A DNA stretch of 7,525 nucleotides, from assembly GCA_023336855.1 (NCBI GenBank), contig JAMBLK010000082.1, forward strand, positions 1-7,525, in the 5' to 3' direction. This document shows positions 6,118 through 7,525 of this stretch, in pieces; the stretch's first letter is position 1; every line of letters starts with the position of its first letter. The DNA is from Actinomycetes bacterium (GTDB lineage Bacteria > Actinomycetota > Acidimicrobiia > Spongiisociales > UBA5794). The notes below the pieces were generated by a model, which saw only the letters and a program-made list of their open reading frames with translations, was not told the origin of the DNA and did no database searches. The position numbers and the translations under genes are program-made.

Positions 6118-6121
6118 TCCC

Positions 6122-6250
6122 TCATTCAGGGGCGTTGATCTGGGCCACTTGGAGCCCTACTTGGTGCCATGTCCCGAGCTGGGCCATCTCAAACAGCTCC
6201 CGGTCGTCTCGCTGCACAAAGGGTGCATAGGTGCTGTTATGGGTGAGTAA
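6122..6250 (-). other. Unassigned short open frame in the ychF/reductase gap
   Basis: In the 190-base gap after ychF, the minus strand has an open frame whose visible peptide (for example RDDRELFEMAQLGTWHQVGL) is well mixed and protein-like, ending at TGA at 6122. It has no clear start or ribosome binding site and runs, in a different frame, into the end of the reductase gene. It could be a gene remnant or chance. I do not recognise a family. Confidence 0.2.
6221..6234 (+). repeat. 14-bp direct repeat, copy 1
   Basis: GGGTGCATAGGTGC occurs here and again at 6845-6858, on either side of the reductase gene. Beyond the 14 bases the similarity continues with a gap (TGTTATGGGTG against CTGATATGGGG). 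Confidence 0.6.
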
Positions 6251-6260
6251 GATCGGGTGT

Positions 6261-6788
6261 TTAGGGTTGGGTGTGGTAGATGAGGCGCACCGCACCGTTG
6301 TCGTAGCCGGTCGATTCTTCAAGCTTCAAAGGTCCGTCATAGGCCTCGGAGAAGAGTGGGATACCGGACCCGATCGCCTCAGGCATGACCGTGATGTCGA
6401 GCGTATCCACTGCACCGCCGATGAGGCCGTCGGTGATGACCTTCCCGCCTCCAAAGACCCACAGGCGCCTCTGGGTCGCCGCTGAGAATGACCGGATTGC
6501 CTCCGCTGTCGGGGCAGCAGTGAACTGAACATTCGCGCCGTCGGGAATGTCGAGCGGACATCCGGTGGTGAGAACCATGGTTGGCAAATCTCCCCACTCC
6601 CAGCCCCACCCGATCGTCTGCTTGTAGGTGGTGCTGCCCATGATCAGCGCACCGATCGTCTCCACGAATTCGGCGAAGTCGAACTCAGCTATCGGGTGCT
6701 TCTCCAGATAATCGACGGAACCGTCGCGTCGAGCCACATATCCATCGAGGGTGACCGCAACCATTGCCACAACATCTCTAGCAACCAT
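6261..6788 (-). CDS. RibD C-terminal / dihydrofolate-reductase-like family protein
   Basis: The 175-residue product belongs to the stand-alone RibD_C/DHFR-like fold, NAD(P)H-dependent reductases, many of uncharacterised substrate. Visible motifs in order are TLDGYVARRDG (13-23), the family's substrate-side opening; MGSTTYK (50-56); and LWVFGGGKV (109-117), the glycine-rich cofactor loop. These are followed by DTLDITVMPEAIGSGIPLF (128-146), the typical VDEL..PV.LG.G.PLF-like strand. The length is normal for single-domain members and there is no deaminase domain, so it is probably not the riboflavin-pathway enzyme itself. ATG at 6788 is chosen because TACCTT lies six bases upstream, although an internal Met at residue 9 is possible. 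It is convergent with ychF, and a 110-base gap separates it from the upstream hydrolase gene on the same strand. Confidence 0.9.
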   Translation of the reverse strand: MVARDVVAMVAVTLDGYVARRDGSVDYLEKHPIAEFDFAEFVETIGALIMGSTTYKQTIGWGWEWGDLPTMVLTTGCPLDIPDGANVQFTAAPTAEAIRSFSAATQRRLWVFGGGKVITDGLIGGAVDTLDITVMPEAIGSGIPLFSEAYDGPLKLEESTGYDNGAVRLIYHTQP

Positions 6789-6794
6789 GACGCG

Positions 6795-6800
6795 AAGGTA
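6795..6800 (-). promoter_or_regulatory. Candidate -10 element of the reductase gene, leaderless
   Basis: On the minus strand TACCTT is followed by six bases (CGCGTC) and ATG at 6788. No Shine-Dalgarno sequence is visible. The 110-base gap from the upstream hydrolase gene leaves room for an independent promoter. The -35 box is unclear. Confidence 0.48.
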
Positions 6801-6844
6801 CCCGACAGACAACCCATAGACGGTCCGGCTCACCACGGGTCGAT

Positions 6845-6858
6845 GGGTGCATAGGTGC
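6845..6858 (+). repeat. 14-bp direct repeat, copy 2
   Basis: This is the second copy of GGGTGCATAGGTGC, identical to 6221-6234 and 624 bases away, upstream of the reductase promoter. Confidence 0.6.
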
Positions 6859-6898
6859 CTGATATGGGGCTCTTCTGCTGTATCTGTGGGTGGTTTGG

Positions 6899-7525
6899 CT
6901 ACCCGATCTGTTGAAGAATCCAGGCGAGGCCATCGACGATCGCCTGCGGGTCCTCCATGTGCACCATGTGGCCCGACTCGGGCAAGGTCACATGTTGTGA
7001 GTTCGTCGAGATGGCGGCGAGTTCTACTTGTAGAGCATCCCACCAATCGGGGGCGAACTCCGTGCCACCGGTAATGACGTACACCGGGAGATCACCCACA
7101 TCGGCGGTAGCAGCAACCTGTTGTCCGCTAGCCGATAAATCGAGCCACTCCGAGGCACCCGGCGGAGGAAGGGTCGGCATGAACTCCTCAGCGCCTGGCG
7201 TGCTCGCATCGACGAACACAAGTCCCGCAACATCGTCGGCGCTGCGATCCGCTGCTACTCGCAGGTTGAAGCCAGCGACCGAGTGTCCGACGAGAACGAC
7301 CGGTGCGGCAACACCAAGCGTGCTCCAAAGAGATTGCAGATCATCGACCTGATCGCTCGTGGTGCGGACACTACCCTCAGCAAGAGGGTCAGTTCCACCA
7401 ACTCCCCTGCGACCGTAGATACATACCGTCGTCAACTCAGCCATTCCATCAAGGGCAGCGTCCCACCCGTACCATCCCGGATTAAGGCGCATCTTCTCAG
7501 GCCCCGAGAGGCCGTCCTCAACGAA
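6899..7525 (-). CDS. Alpha/beta hydrolase (N terminus cut by window edge)
   Basis: The frame is open to the right edge, so 208 residues of the C-terminal part are visible and the true start lies outside. The first visible residues (FVEDGLSGPEK) resemble the strand-and-oxyanion loop that opens the fold, so probably only a short segment, perhaps with a signal peptide, is missing. YGRRGVGGTDP follows. The nucleophile elbow GHSVAG places the catalytic Ser at codon 7280-7282. FVDASTPGAEEF and the late strand VYVITGGTEF precede the C-terminal PESGHMVHMEDP, whose first His is the probable catalytic base, and the family-typical ending IVDGLAWILQQ. The catalytic acid is not certain from sequence. The substrate cannot be named; esterase or related activity is likely. 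The gene lies upstream of, and on the same strand as, the reductase. Confidence 0.9.
   Translation of the reverse strand, partial: FVEDGLSGPEKMRLNPGWYGWDAALDGMAELTTVCIYGRRGVGGTDPLAEGSVRTTSDQVDDLQSLWSTLGVAAPVVLVGHSVAGFNLRVAADRSADDVAGLVFVDASTPGAEEFMPTLPPPGASEWLDLSASGQQVAATADVGDLPVYVITGGTEFAPDWWDALQVELAAISTNSQHVTLPESGHMVHMEDPQAIVDGLAWILQQIG

Noticed and set aside
6097..6121. Possible attachment site or tRNA 3' end after ychF
   Set aside because: The hairpin resembles integration-site sequences superficially, but no tRNA body, integrase or second copy is present; a terminator explains it better.
1..7525. CRISPR array, phage or defence system
   Set aside because: No regularly spaced repeats, cas-like genes, nucleases, toxins or phage genes are visible on either strand.

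Overview
The window is GC-rich chromosomal DNA from an actinobacterium. The evidence is a DnaE2-type error-prone polymerase behind a TCGAAC-N4-GTTCGA LexA box, a LytR-CpsA-Psr (LCP) cell-wall protein, and start codons sitting directly on -10 hexamers, the hallmark of leaderless transcription. An Acidimicrobiia-like lineage is my best guess, but it is inference only. No tRNA, rRNA, CRISPR array, transposase or recognisable defence system is visible.

Layout. Positions 1-1505 (minus) hold the N-terminal half of dnaE2, cut by the window edge. Its PHP domain carries a roughly 50-residue in-frame segment encoded by nested palindromic repeats. A 67-residue membrane protein is divergent from it (1573-1776), and its stop codon overlaps the start of a tandem ACT-domain protein (1773-2150). 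Converging on these is an LCP-family protein (2185-3849, minus) with an unusual multi-pass N terminus and a calcium-type acidic insert. Behind it lies an unrecognised 324-residue protein (3899-4873, minus). Divergent from that is the translation-associated ATPase gene ychF (4979-6070, plus), which ends in a hairpin. The last part, on the minus strand, holds a RibD/DHFR-like reductase (6261-6788) and the C-terminal part of an alpha/beta hydrolase (6899 to the right edge).

How the genes work together. The window is mostly a set of independent housekeeping and accessory genes rather than one pathway. The best-supported regulatory unit is the dnaE2 promoter: a LexA box lies just upstream of a TACTAT -10 element, which is itself six bases before a GTG start. 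Five genes show a TANNNT hexamer 6-7 bases before the chosen start (dnaE2, ACT protein, LCP, the 324-residue protein, the reductase), whereas ychF has a conventional ribosome binding site. I do not see a convincing new multi-gene system. The most unusual items are the repeat-derived insert in dnaE2 and the calcium-type insert in the LCP domain.
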